A stretch of DNA of 64,000 nucleotides from contig JAQFVV010000049.1 of NCBI GenBank assembly GCA_028023455.1, positions 4,639,149 to 4,703,148 of the forward strand, given 5' to 3'. The translations under genes and the position numbers were made by a program. Each line of letters opens with the position of its first letter. Position 1 is the stretch's first letter. Below, one piece after another: positions 24,346 to 36,397 of this stretch. The notes below the pieces were generated by a model. The model saw nothing but the letters and a program-made list of their open reading frames with translations. It was not told the origin of the DNA and did not search any database. The stretch comes from Epiperipatus broadwayi (taxonomy: Eukaryota; Onychophora; Udeonychophora; Euonychophora; Peripatidae).

Positions 24346-26800
24346 GGATATGAAATATATCTGTATTTAAATATTACAAACATATTTGTTTATTTCCACT
24401 AAATAAAGTTATAAGCCACTTTTTATCCTGAAAAAGGCCATTTCTTGTCAATTATAAAGGTTGAAAGATTAAGTTTGTTAGAAGATTCTAGGCAGATATT
24501 ATTTTACAAGATTACAAGGCTCAAAAGTTGTTGTTTGATCATATGTGTGTAATATTTCACTGCAGGCTTAACTCATAAGTATCTAAAAAATTAATTAAAT
24601 TGCAATGTGTAATTAACATTAATTGTAAAATTATTATTAAGTATGTTAATAAATTACTGATGCTTAATATAGTTGAAAAATACTTTTCATATTTTTTTTG
24701 CAATTTTAATAGTTTATTAATTATAAAAATCTATAAAAATGTTTTTTTTATTTCAAATTTGTTTACATATGGCTAAGTTATGTTTGACTATGCATAATGT
24801 ATGTAAGTACATATTGATAAGTGGCACCTAATTTTTGTTTGCCTAACGGCATTAGGTATCTTACACCAAGCTCAGTCTTACCTAAAAAATAAATAGTTAA
24901 ATCAGATTGATGAAACTTTTCCATGAGGTCAAGAATGGATCATTTGATAGAATTCGTGAACCAAATAATTTTAATTCTATACCACATATAATGAATTTGA
25001 TGTGAGATAAAAAATACTTTATATATAATGTAACCTTTGGCTTTGCCAATAAAGCTGAATTTTTAGCCATCCAACTTGTCTAAGTATAAAAAAAATTTCA
25101 ATAAGTTCATTTTATTGCAAGTTGATTTTATCAGGATTTTATAGTTAAATGTTAATTTCTTTTTAAGTCATTCTAAAAAATTTTATAAGTCAATTATTAT
25201 AAAAATCATTTTTAATATTTTTATCATATTGGTTTGAACCCATCTGTAGTCATAAGTGACTTAATATTGTTTAAATTAGAAATATATTACCCTATATAAT
25301 AAGAAGTTAATGTGAATGCTATTAAAAGCTAAAGTTAATTTAATATAGCTTCTAGTATATTAAAATTTAATGTTCAAATTAAACTAATATATTTAATTTT
25401 TATTATTAATGTTAAGTATTATTAATTAATTTGCTTGTTTATAAAAAAAGTATTTCTATATACATTATTTATTAATAAAAGTATGTTTTTATTCATGCTA
25501 TTCATTATAAAGATTGTCAGTGGAAATAAAGTTAAGCTATGTTAGTTATAGAAAGATAAAGAGTTATTTTTTTATTATTAAAAGTTATGTTTTCAATTAA
25601 GAGAAACTTGAGAGATTATGAGTATGCTTGCATTTATTATTATCTTTAACTTCCTTGTTCACAATATTTAAACATTATTTTTAAATACCTTTAATTTAAA
25701 AACAATACAAGATAATCCGGAGAATTTCTCATTTATTTACTAAGGTATAAAATTGTTATAAAGAATAATGTGAATATAATTTTTTTTTCAGAACAACGCA
25801 ATTTATTCTGAAATATTTTATTTTATTATAATAATTTTAATTTTATAAATAATTGATTTAGTTAAAATATTTTAATGAAATAATTAAACAATATGTAAAT
25901 GAATTTCTCTATTTAACTTTGTTTCCCAGACTCCAAATCAATTTTTAAATTTAATATAGGAGATTAAGAAAGGGTGATTTAAAAATGTAAATTTCAATAA
26001 ATAAAATCAATTACATAACCAGGGATATAAAACGAGAAGGAAAAGACCTTGCACACACTCAAAATGAGAGAAAGACTTGCTTATTTTCTTTTCTAATTAA
26101 TTAATTTTTATTTTATTGACTGCAGAGGTCATCATTTCTAATAACTATAAGTTTAATAATTTTTAATCAATTTTATTTTGTTATAGTAATATATATTTAA
26201 GTAAGTTCTAAATTAAAAACTAAAACTTTAAGCTAAGTCTATTGAGAAGTCTGAAAGCTACATTATTATAAAAAGAAAAACATTGTGGGAAGATTAAATA
26301 GTTATTTTTCTATAACTATTGAATTACTTTTATGCAGAATTACCATGTTGTGAATTTTCTATGGCATACTTCACTAATGTAAGGACTTTTATTGATTATC
26401 AGTTGTTATTTACAATAACTTTTATTATCAATTTAATATTTTTGGGCCAAGAATATTAGACTTATGTTTTTCAATACTTATAGAAGTACTTAATATTTTC
26501 AATGACATTGCTTAAATTTTTTTAAAAATACTGAACGTGTAATAAATTTATAAAAAGACTTTGAAATGTTTTGTCTCCAGCAATATCTCATTGAAATATA
26601 TTTATTTCAATATTATAAAATTTTAACAATGTTTTTTTTCCAAGATAAATCACTTTTAATGAATGGACTATTTTAATTTTGGAATGTAGAACATCTATAT
26701 TAATTTTGAAATTATATTTTAAATACTTATCACAATTATTTATTTATTAAATTTGCTGCAGAGTAAAATATATTCTCTTGTGATTTTAGCATATAATTAA
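24346..26800. other. very AT-rich stretch, nothing recognised
   Basis: No coding, RNA or transposon signature supported. Part of it next to 26800 could be further decayed mitochondrial sequence. Confidence 0.4.
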
Positions 26801-27720
26801 TACAGGCTAGAGATAGAAAAAATATAAGTCTGTCAAATGTAAATTATTACCTTACTCTTTGATTCAAAGATTATTGCTTGAATACTTATGTTTCAAAAGT
26901 AATATTATGCAATTGTAATGAACTCATTACTAGAATGTCAGGTGATATGTACATATTAATATCAACTTTCAATTGGACATAGTGATTTAATTTTACTAAC
27001 AAATTCTGTTTTTAGTATTTTTTTAACTGTTATATGCAAAATATAAAGTAATTCATTTCAGCTTAATAAAATTGCATCTTGACCTGATTTAGAAGGTTTA
27101 TCTGTTTTGAAATTTATTTAAAATAATTTTGTGTATGGTGGGATACAAGTATATATTAAATTAAATAAGATATCACATGGGTTGTTCATTACGAAACAAA
27201 TTCCTTTGTAAAAGTTAATACCATCAAATTTATTTTGTTTTCTTATTTGAAATATTATAATATTTTAGAATAGCAGGGTATCTAATCCTGGTTTTTATCT
27301 AGATAAAGAAGAATTATAAGATTATGTTAAAAATTTCATTTTTTTTAAAAAATATAATTAAATTTATTTACTCAGTAAAAATTAATATATAATAACATAT
27401 AGCCACTGCTACTGACATGAATTTTGCCTTTAAAAGTTTTTAAATTAAAAGTAATATATTATTGATGTTTTTGTTAATAAATAGTTGTTTTTAAAAAAAA
27501 GTTTTATGAAAAGTTTAAAATATTAATTTGTTTACATAAATCAAATAAAAGATTTTAAAAGAAGTTGTAATAAAAATTTTTTATTTAGATAAAAGTATAT
27601 AATAATTATATTAAAAAATATCTTTTTTATAAAAATTGAAAAGGAATGATCAAAATTGGAATAATAATTTTTTGTACTTTTTGCATAATGAATTTATGAT
27701 TAAATTTAAATTAATTTCTC
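26800..27720 (-). pseudogene. rrnS: nuclear copy of mitochondrial 12S rRNA (NUMT)
   Basis: Three universal small-subunit landmarks appear on the minus strand in the right order and spacing. The 530-loop-like GTCAGTAGCAGTGGCTATA is at 27399-27418. The block around GGATTAGATACCCTGCTA lies at 27271-27296, about 125 nt downstream. The 3' decoding-site block GTACATATCACCTGACATTC (family: GTACACACCGCCCGTCA) is at 26932-26952. Between them lie TTTACAAAGGAATTTGTTTCG (family AGAGGAACTTGTTTTGTAAT type; about 27200) and GGTCAAGATGCAATTTTATT (about 27075). Substitutions in the decoding block show that it is not functional and not part of a live mitogenome. Outer boundaries are approximate; I found no neighbouring rrnL or mitochondrial tRNA with confidence. 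Confidence 0.85.
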
Positions 27721-30355
27721 TAAGTTAATTGATGTAAATTTTTTAAAGTGGTTGTTGCATAAATGATTAAATAAAAAATTTGAAGTGAAATGCATTATTA
27801 AACTATGTCTAGACAAAATAATAGAAATTGTCATATTGGTGTTATAAAATAAATACAAAATGCTTTAAACAAGTTATGACATGATTAACATTTGATTCCA
27901 AACCTACTTTATTGTATGCTTTTTATTATGAATTTCAAATCCTTCTCACTAATAAAACCTACTTTATCTTTAAATAATATTTACTCTGAAACCTCATTAT
28001 TAAATTATATTTTCCTATGGATAAATGTAAAGTTAACATAATGTTATACCAGATAGTCAAAATAAGAGTCATAGAACACATGACCCTATCTCTTAAGCTT
28101 GTAAGTTATACCAGATGTTTCTAGTGCTGTATTTAAAAATATTTTAGTGAAACTGAATGGCAATTAATGTGCAATCGTGTAGTCAGGAAATTGCTTGCTT
28201 ATAGAAATATTTTTGAATGTTGTACATCTAGTTTTAAATTTGCCATATTTTCAACAAATGGGGAAAAGCTTATATTTGCAAAGCTGTATAATGATGAATT
28301 GTGAATCTTCCAGGATGAAGGACATTTAATTATTTAAATTTTGGTAATCTGGGCATAATTTTAAATTATAATTTTATGCTTTTGTAATTACTATACATAT
28401 TATTTATTTACATTATTCACTTATGTCTGATATAGTTTAGACATTATTTATTAACTGTAATATCCAGAAGTTTGCTGAGTATTTGCTATTTATACTACTC
28501 CACCATTTTAGAGTGTTGATTTGTTCTTTATTGTGAGTAATTTATCTATTTAAATGAATATGTTTATGCATAAGAATAAAGCTGTTGTATATTCTTATTT
28601 TATTGTTTATTTCAGGCCATGTTTTAATAGGCCAGATTTGGCAAGGAATTTTATTATTCATTTTATATATCAGTTAATAATTATAATGTTAGTTTAGGAG
28701 ATTATAATTTTAGTCTCTCTCTTGTTTTATTGTTTACACTTGTGTTACCAGTGGTAGCTTGTCTCTTTTTTGTGCATATTTGTTTTGTAACACATATATT
28801 TTATAAAGAGATTATAGTTTGTCTTTCTCTCATTATAGTATTTCCATAAGTGATATTTTTCATGGTTGATATTTAGCATAAATGTTTTTATTTAAAGCAG
28901 ACCCTAGAGTTCCTAATATTTTTGAAAGATTAATTCTCATTTTCCCCATATGCTTAGAGACAGAAGTCCTGGAACATTTGTTTGCCTTCAAAATGAATGT
29001 GCTCCCTTTTGAATCCCATCCTTAGATTCATTGCTTATATATCTTTTCATTTCAGATTTATTATATATCTTGTATGAAGCCATGTGAGTTGTATTGTCGT
29101 GACTTTGTTATTATTTTTGATAACTGATATTGTTATTTGTTTTGAAGAATATCTTTTTATTAGTTTCACTCTTGAATACTCTGAGTGTAGGTTAGAGATG
29201 GTTTTGATGTGAAAGTCTATCTTACTGTGTTTTGCTATTATTGCAGAACATAAAATTGATTGATATTTATTCAAAAAATTAAAATTGTATTTATAGGCCT
29301 AAATAAGTAATATACACTACTTCTAGCATCACTGTATTGGTAAGACATTTTTAATATTTAAATGTACTCATTACTGTAAAATGTAGAATTTTTTGTAATA
29401 ATGTCCATACTTAATAAAATGCTTTTATCAGTCAGACAAATTAATAATAGTCAATTGTCATTTAATTTGCAAATTTATTAATTTATTATCATAAGTTGTA
29501 AACTTCCAACATTTATTTCTCCTATGCAGTTAAGTTATATGGTATAGTGTATGAATAGCTTACTTTGAAGATTATGGATTTCCAAAATTGTTGTTTATTT
29601 GATTGTCCTTATTGTTTGTATAAATGTTATATTTATTATTAAATTTGTGTATAGAATTAATATTATCTCAATCACATATAAATTGTTCAGAAATCTTAAC
29701 ATTATGTAACCAATGATTCAATTATATTTTACATTAGTTATTAAGAATACATGCACATAAAATTGAAGATAATAATCATTTTGTTAGAATGGTCTGCAAA
29801 TGGTAAGAAAGCATCTAAGAAAATAAAATATTCATTCATTTTCTTAATCTTGAATGATGACTTTATTCCATGTGCAATTATTAAAAGAAGACTGTGTATG
29901 GGATAAAATTATTATCTGCTTACTCAAAGATCATAGGTAATAATCCATCATAAATTTAATGCTAAATTATTTATCTTAAAGTTATAAAAAATATTTGGCA
30001 TGAGTTGTTAATGGGATATCATGAGTGGCCATAAAATTCCTTATCCACTCTTGCTATTTTAATGTTATCCTAGTAAATTACTAGGATGCCATTCATTATT
30101 TAATTAACAATTCACAAATAAAATTAAAAAAAAGTAAAAATTTTAATATTAAAAACATTTAATATAGAACCCTGAGATCTTACTATTATAATCAATGATC
30201 AAAAGAAATAGTTTTTGGCAAAATAAATTAGTTTGAAAAGTAAAGTGGCACAAATAACACCTAAGAAACATTATTGTCCTTTATTAAGAGTTTGAATTGT
30301 GGATCAGATTATTGCAATGGAATATTGAGAATAGTGCTTGTGAGATGTGTTATTA
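27721..30355. other. AT-rich stretch, nothing recognised
   Basis: No supported feature. An open frame at 29047-29274 has no recognisable similarity. Confidence 0.45.
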
Positions 30356-30357
30356 TA

Positions 30358-30472
30358 TTGGAAGGGATATTAAAATATTATGAAAATAAATATATCATAA
30401 ATTATCTATTTTTTGGAAGGGATATTAAAATATTATGAAAATGAATATATCATAAATTAACTATTTTTTGGT
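30358..30472 (+). repeat. 57-bp tandem duplication
   Basis: GGAAGGGATATTAAAATATT and its following sequence are repeated head-to-tail (copies start near 30358 and 30415) with about two substitutions, so this is a recent duplication. Confidence 0.9.
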
Positions 30473-30784
30473 ATATGCTTTCAATATTAAGAGCATTTGT
30501 AATGTGTAAGACTGAGTTGAACGTTTTCTTCCTCTTAAAATTTATTAAATTTTAATTAGTACATTTACAACTTTTAGTTATTGTTATTCTTATCCCTATA
30601 TTTCTTTTTATTATAACATATATCATATATGAGAACTCTGAGATTATCTTATCATGTTGTTATTATTGTTATTAGCCTATGCCATCATATTGAGTCAAAT
30701 CATGTTATTTGCTGATTGTGACTTTATTAGTTCTTCTTAGAATTGTTCATCATTCATTTCATTGGTTATAATATATATATATAT
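30473..30784. other. AT-rich stretch, nothing recognised
   Basis: No feature supported. Confidence 0.5.
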
Positions 30785-30965
30785 ATATTTAAAATCTCTA
30801 TCCAGAACACTCTCATCTCCAGACCATGGTACACTCTCATCTCCAGACCATGGTTTCGAGTTTATGGCCCACGTCAGTGGAGAGTTATAATATTCGGACG
30901 TGGGCCATAAACTCGAAACCATGGTCTGGAGATGAGAGTGTTCTGGATAGAGATTTTAAATATTT
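30785..30965 (-). repeat. long hairpin carrying a near-intact hammerhead core
   Basis: Left arm 30785-30875 and right arm 30897-30965 are reverse complements; the left arm has an extra tandem copy of a 24-bp block (ACTCTCATCTCCAGACCATG). The loop is 21 nt (30876-30896). The pairing is essentially perfect, implying recent formation. The hammerhead core at 30841-30882 spans arm and loop. Confidence 0.92.
30841..30882 (-). ncRNA. minimal type-I hammerhead ribozyme core (best in window)
   Basis: The minus strand reads CTCCA (stem I 5'), CTGACGT (family CUGANGA), GGG-CCATAAA-CTC (stem II, 3 bp, one G-U), GAAA, CCATGGTC (palindromic short stem III ending in the GUC cleavage triplet), TGGAG (stem I 3'). 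Stem I pairs perfectly and extends to six pairs (UCUCCA/UGGAGA). The only deviation from the catalytic consensus is U for A at the last position of CUGANGA (A9). The very short palindromic stem III is typical of PLE-type hammerheads thought to act as dimers. Whether it cleaves is unknown. In the right arm the plus-strand copy has CGGACGT instead, one more core change. Confidence 0.72.
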
Positions 30966-30984
30966 TTTCATACTGCACTTGTTT

Positions 30985-31090
30985 ACGATGCTTGTTTGAG
31001 CTATCGGTACGCTCTCTGTGTGCATTTTTGTAACTACAAGCTCTTTAAAAGTAATGTCACATTATATATGACTTGCTTTTATATATATAT
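30985..31090 (-). repeat. degenerate relative of the PLE terminal repeat
   Basis: The minus strand has CACAGAGAGC...GATAGCTCAAAC, comparable to CACTGAAGAGAGC...GCTCAAAAC at 15062-15100. Nearby plus sequence TAATGTCACATTATATATGA recalls the GTCATGTGACATATGAC block of the same family. Confidence 0.35.
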
Positions 31091-33680
31091 TGTAATGTGA
31101 ACAGAATATTCCTGGTCTATAAATAGGTTGGTGAGGTCATCACTGAATAATGGAGTATATCTTTGGAATTGTACCTATATATACCATACATGCATTGATT
31201 TCATTTCTAGAAAAGATTAAGAACTAAATATTAATTATAGACCTAACTTACCTAATCCATGTTGCATTTCATTTCTGTTATCCTGAGTTTTGAACCCATT
31301 GATATTCTGCAAGATCATCTAATTCAAATTATATTAGTCTTACTTGAAATACTGATGGGTGTAAACATGTGTGTGTTTAATAATAGGTGTGGATGTAAAT
31401 TTATATATAAATAAATAAAGTATTCAAAAATATGTGAGAAGATATGACCAAGTGAAAGTTGACTATATATAAAGGCATACAAAATTTTTAATTTAACATT
31501 TGAATAAATTTAATAATTATATTTACAGCTATTAGTAATTTTAACAAAGATAGTTTAAAACATAATTATAAATCATTTAATTAGATGTTTATGGTTATTC
31601 TTTGTTTACAATTGGTTCCAAATATTATTCCAAACCCTAATCTCACAAAGATTTGTACTATGTATTGGATTACCGGTCCTTAATAAATAGGGTGTGTCCT
31701 TTTTACACATACATGCATATTAAGATTTTTATTGCATTTCATGTAATGTGATATTGTTCAACTAGTTACATTTGAATCTTTCAGTGTGATATTTAAATTA
31801 CTAGAATATTTTTTAACTTTTTAATTGATCTGACTTTGAACTTTTAACTCAATCAGCACAGTCTCAACATGATGTCTAGACTGAAAATTACCATATAATT
31901 AATCTTATTAACTCTAATTATGGAATTAATTATTTGACTGTGATTCAATTATTATTAAATTTTCTTTTTTTCTGAGCCAATGTAATATCAGGAAGGCAGC
32001 AATAAAGCTAAATATAATTTAAAAACAATCATTTCTGTGAGTATTTTCATTTTTCCAGATATTATTTGACTCATAAAAATTATTATTTTTTAATTAAACA
32101 TTCTTTTTATCCAAAGTATCTTTATTTTACTTTATTTAGAAGCTTTTAATGTAATTATTTAATGTACACTTTTGATAAAATATAGCTTTTAATATATCCT
32201 TTTTAAAATGTTTTATTCATTCAAATGTATGAACACAACCAAGATTTTAAAACAAACGAAGCTAAATTAGTTATTAACATTTATTCAAGTTGAAACTTAT
32301 TTAAATTGATATTTATCTTAATTAGTTAGGGTTAAACTTAATATGTCTAAATTCTCACATTAAACATTTTTATGTAAACTAAAATTTTATAAATTATTAT
32401 TTTAGAACCATGTATTTTAAAAACTAACAAACAAAGATCCTAAGCAAATGAAATAACTATATTTTATACAAAATAAAACAATTTTATTTATTCATCTATT
32501 TAAAACATGGCAAGCATTAAATTAGCTCCGATTTATATTCAAATTATTAACTTTACCATTTTAAAAAAATTTAAACAATCTAAGTATTTACTAAGTAACT
32601 AAGAATTAAATAGGTCAAGTAAATTATTTTAATAAATAATATCAAAACATTTAGCTTAAGACATTATAGTTTAATAATAAAAGAGAAATTTATTTATTAT
32701 AATCTAAAAATAATGACATTTTAGAATATATATTTAGCCTATAGGGCCAAATATATAGTTATATATTTAGCTAATAATCCTCAAAACATTATTAGCTTTA
32801 TTATTTAAGTAATACTTTGTTGGAGTGCAGTTTCAAAGTTATAATTGAATATTTGTTAGTCTAATTTCAGAACAGGTTACATTTATCTGCTTAATGAGGT
32901 TTATTTAAACTTCTTTTTATCAATAATTTTACTCTATGTGATCGGTCATCTTTAGCATCTATATAAAAATGTTAAACCATAAATAAAGGTGGATTTTCAC
33001 CTTTAGTGTTAAAAGGAGGTTGCTATGACAACAGATGTGTTAATTGCTTTCAAATCATATATATATATGTTTGTGTCTGCATGTATATAAATAAATTGTA
33101 ATCAAAACCATATCAAGGAAAACTTGAAAACTGTCATGTAGTCTGTTTTGTTTCACTTCAAAGTTTTAAACAAATTTTCTGCTCATCAATTTAAATATGA
33201 GAGCTAATTAATCTAAATTTTTGCTATCATAAGCATTAAAATAATATTTTCTATTTTAATTATTAACAAATATATTTATAAAAATTTAGCACAAAATACA
33301 TTCTTGTATATTACAATAAATTACATACCATATAAAACCCAGTGGCACATAAAATAATATCAAATATGACTTGCAAAATGTAATTATTATGTCTATGGAT
33401 TCACTCTTTGGATTAGTTAAAAAATATTATTCTAATGGAGCAGTGTTTACTAAAACATTCTGCAATTTTTAGATTGTCTTATGTTTTATTAACATGCTTT
33501 TTCCGAGTAAATATTGTAGTTTTCAATTTAATTAATGTAATAATTGTTCTTTCACAGAGATATTATCTTTTTTCTTAATTAATCTACTGATTATAATTAT
33601 TATTATCTCAAATCTGTTTTTTTAGTAGATTAAGACATTAACTCTTTTTTCATTATTAAATTATTTACATTTGTCAAGTA
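31091..33680. other. AT-rich stretch with one short repeat fragment
   Basis: Contains TTAAAAGGAGGTTGCTATGA at about 33010-33030, a fragment of the TTGCCTTGACAAC terminal repeat. Otherwise nothing recognised. Confidence 0.45.
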
Positions 33681-33681
33681 T

Positions 33682-33777
33682 TGGTGGTCGAGTGGTCAGC
33701 ACAGCTGCCTTACAAACAGTTGTCCCGGGTTTGTGGGTTTACTTCCCGGCCAATGCTTTGACACATGAAAAAAAAAA
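33682..33777 (+). mobile_element. tRNA-derived SINE
   Basis: A tRNA-like head begins TGGTGGTCGAGTGG: TGGTCGAGTGG (33685-33695) matches the A box. An anticodon-like stem-loop CTGCCTTACAAACAG follows, then GTCCCGGGTTTGTGGG and GGGTTTACTTCCCGG (33735-33749), a B box with changes relative to GGTTCGATTCC. The GGCCAATGCTTTGACACATG tail and an A10 tract (33768-33777) complete a short SINE layout. It is not a functional tRNA gene: the T arm is disrupted. Tail fragment elsewhere at 17360. Confidence 0.75.
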
Positions 33778-34425
33778 TTTACATTTGAATCTTTAATTAA
33801 ATAAAATATTTAACTTTTTAGCTATTTTTAAAAATCTATGTAAACTGACTTTTTTCTTTTATTTTTTCTTTAAATATAGCACAGACTAATATCGTTTTAT
33901 TAAAATAATAATAAATAATTATAAACTATTATTTTATGTAACACAAATTCTTTTTGCAAAATTAAACGTTCCATATAATTAATACAAATTTATTCAAATG
34001 TTCACCAACAGATAAAAAAAAATTAAATAGTTTAAAAGAAGACTTAAAAAATAGTATGAAATTCAAGAATTGCTGTTGAAAGAACTGCTATAAGAAGTAA
34101 TATTAGTAACTATTTATTATTTTATTTATAAACAAAGCATAGCACATTCTTTTCACTTTGATCGAAAACAACAAATTTTGATGGCATAAAATTTAAAGAA
34201 AGCACACTAAGAAAACAAAATGGTAGCTTCCATATTAGAGAATTATATTTATCATAAAATTTATAACATTCTAAATTATTTATAAATTTTCATATTTTTA
34301 TTTCTTGCTTGTTTACTGGAGTATAAGGGTAGTAGAAGATATTGAAACAATGGATGGAATGGATCCAGTATGTATATGTAATATTCAAAATGGTTTGAAT
34401 AGTTATTTCTATTTAATTTTCAGCT
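33778..34425. other. AT-rich stretch, nothing recognised
   Basis: No feature supported. Confidence 0.5.
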
Positions 34426-34429
34426 AGTT

Positions 34430-34762
34430 TTATTCTTTATAATACTTTTTTATGTGTATATAAGAAAAGTGCATTGAAAAAGAGAATTTGGGAGCATGAA
34501 TTATATAATAAGTTGTGTTATTCTGTAGATAGGTTTAAATCTGTTTTTGCAAAACATGCAGGGATTTGTAATTCTGCTTTGATGGTGGTTTTGTTTTGCA
34601 TGGGGAAAATGATTTGAAAAAAAGAAAAATTAAGGAATCATATTTTATAAATAGTATAGATAATGTGTTGAATAAACAGTGTAATTGTGTTAGTATGCAC
34701 AATTTATGGAAAGTTGGTCATTCATGTGGGAACGTTCTGTTGTGTGAGTTTAATGAGCTTTA
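34430..34762 (+). pseudogene. Penelope-like GIY-YIG endonuclease C-terminal remnant
   Basis: One frame (about 34465-34617) reads LKKRIWEHELYNKLCYSVD and FAKHAGICNS: the R-x-x-EH and following H of the nuclease. After a frameshift the next frame (34608-34762) reads KKRKIKESYFIN, VLNKQCNCVSMHNLWKVG, matching the family's R-x-x-KE-x-xFI, N and W positions, and ends at a stop after FNEL. The N-terminal YIG part is not clear. The inverted, tandem-repeat-filled terminal structure starting at 34965 lies just downstream, so both may be one element. Confidence 0.68.
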
Positions 34763-34964
34763 AATATTAACATATTGCTACTCAAGATGGCAGAATATGC
34801 CATAAGCTGGCTATAGCAAAGGAAATTAATTTTTAATTTTATATAGGCATTTTTTAATTTTGGTAGAATTATTTTAGTGGATTTTGTTTATATATATATC
34901 ATTTCTTATAGACATTTTCCAATAACTTATATGACCATAATGTCAAAAACTTATAAACACTTAA

Positions 34965-35160
34965 TCAATTGAATTATACATAATTCAAAATAATGGACAA
35001 CTGTTTAATACAATACACAAATAAATTTAATGTCATCAAAGCAATTTTTGTTCACAAATGAACTTTCTTAAGATGCCATTTTTAAAATTAATCATGTGAC
35101 AATAAACATTCTCCAACTTTATACACTCTCACGTTATCATCTTTAGAAATAAACCAGTGA
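34965..35160 (-). repeat. left inverted arm around a 190-bp tandem array
   Basis: Reverse complement matches 35828-36000: ACATGATTAATTTT, TTCATTTGTGAA, TTTGATGA(C/T)ATTAAATT and TTATTTTGA(A/G)TTATGTATA. Contains a degenerate hammerhead-like core on the minus strand near 35108-35145 (CTAAAGATGATAACGTGAGA). Confidence 0.8.
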
Positions 35161-35204
35161 AAAAAAAAAATTAATATTTTTTTATAAATTTACACATATG
35201 TATA

Positions 35205-35765
35205 TATTCATTATAAATTTTCTTATTCATTTTTTTTTTATATACCTACTACCTATAATCAAATAAACAATTCTCCTCTTATACTATCAATACATATATA
35301 TTCATATATATTACAACTTCTTATTTTCTAACATTGACAATTTCTCTCCCAAATTGATCAAACCATTGACTCTATTAATATATCTATATATCTATTATAC
35401 ATTCTTTTATTCATCTTTTTCTTTTTTAAACCTACTATCTATCATCAAATAAACAACTTCTCTCTTATACTATCAATACATGTACATTCATATATATTAC
35501 AGCTTCTTATTTTCTAACATTGACAATTTCCTTCCCAATTTTATCAAACCATTGACCATATTAATATATATATATATATATACATTCATTATAAAATCTC
35601 TTATTCATATTTTTGCTATCCTTTAACTTACTATCTATCAACTAACAAACAATTAATGTCTTATACTATCAATATTACACCTCCAATTATTTAACAGTGA
35701 TCATTCCCCTCTGAATTTTATCAAACCATTAATCATATTAATGAATTAATCTATGTTTTCTTGTA
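35205..35765. repeat. three-copy tandem repeat, unit about 190 bp
   Basis: Units start near 35205, 35400 and 35580. Each has TTATTCAT, CTATC(A)TCAAATAAACAA, TTATACTATCAATACAT, TTTTCTAACATTGACAATTT and ATCAAACCATTGAC in the same order. The third copy is the most diverged. The array sits between the inverted arms 34965-35160 and 35828-36000. Confidence 0.85.
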
Positions 35766-35827
35766 TATATCATGTTTCATAATATTTTCTTTTTTTTAAA
35801 TTTTTTTTACTATACTTTACTTTTATT

Positions 35828-36000
35828 TTTCCATGGGTTTATTTCTAATGATGATCACTAGAGAGTGTTAAAGCTGTCACATGATTAATTTTCAAAATGC
35901 ATTTTGAGAAGATTCATTTGTGAATGAAAATCATTTTGATGATATTAAATTAAATTGTATACATACTTGTTGTTTATTATTTTGAGTTATGTATATATTG
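35828..36000 (+). repeat. right inverted arm with hammerhead-like core
   Basis: Partner of 34965-35160. At 35844-35877 the plus strand reads CTAATGATGATCACT, AGAG, AGTGTT, AAA, GCTGTC: a CUGANGA-like box with one change, a stem II GAUCACU/AGUG(U)U, then UAAA for GAAA, then a short stem III ending in GUC. Order and spacing fit a decayed type-I hammerhead. Confidence 0.6.
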
Positions 36001-36110
36001 GTGATTGTTTATCTTTTTCACGTGTGTGGTCATGTATATCGTTTGTATAAGATAAGTGGATAACTGAATGGAGCTTGAAAGTCTCTATTCAAATCCCTTA
36101 TAATTATATA
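35998..36110 (+). repeat. tRNA-like unit starting at the predicted hammerhead cleavage position
   Basis: Begins TTGGTGATTGTTTATC, continues with CACGTGTGTGGTCATG, GATAAGTGGATAACTGAATGG, GCTTGAAAGTCTCTATTCAAATCCC: the tRNA-like half of the hammerhead/tRNA repeat, with B box ATTCAAATCC. The hammerhead part upstream of TTGGTG is absent, so this copy starts at the base following the NUH position seen in other copies. Confidence 0.65.
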
Positions 36111-36397
36111 TATATGTGTGTGTGTGTGTAAAGCCTTATATAAATAGTAGCATAATTTCAAACATTAATAATTTGAGTTTTAATTGTTTTTAATGTACAA
36201 TATATATATATATCATTTTTTAACAAATATTATTTAAGATAATGTTAAAGAAAAGTAAATTATTTTGATGTGCATATATTCCTAATTAACTTATAATTTT
36301 CCTATTTACTTTTATATCACATTCAGAAAAAATTTGTTATTTTATTTATTAACTGAAATAGAGGCTTATTATATACCTGTATCCATATATGTAATAT

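Noticed and set aside
26020-26050. ACGAGAAGGAAAAGACC, reminiscent of mitochondrial 16S
   Set aside because: Opposite orientation to the 12S copy and no other 16S landmark nearby.
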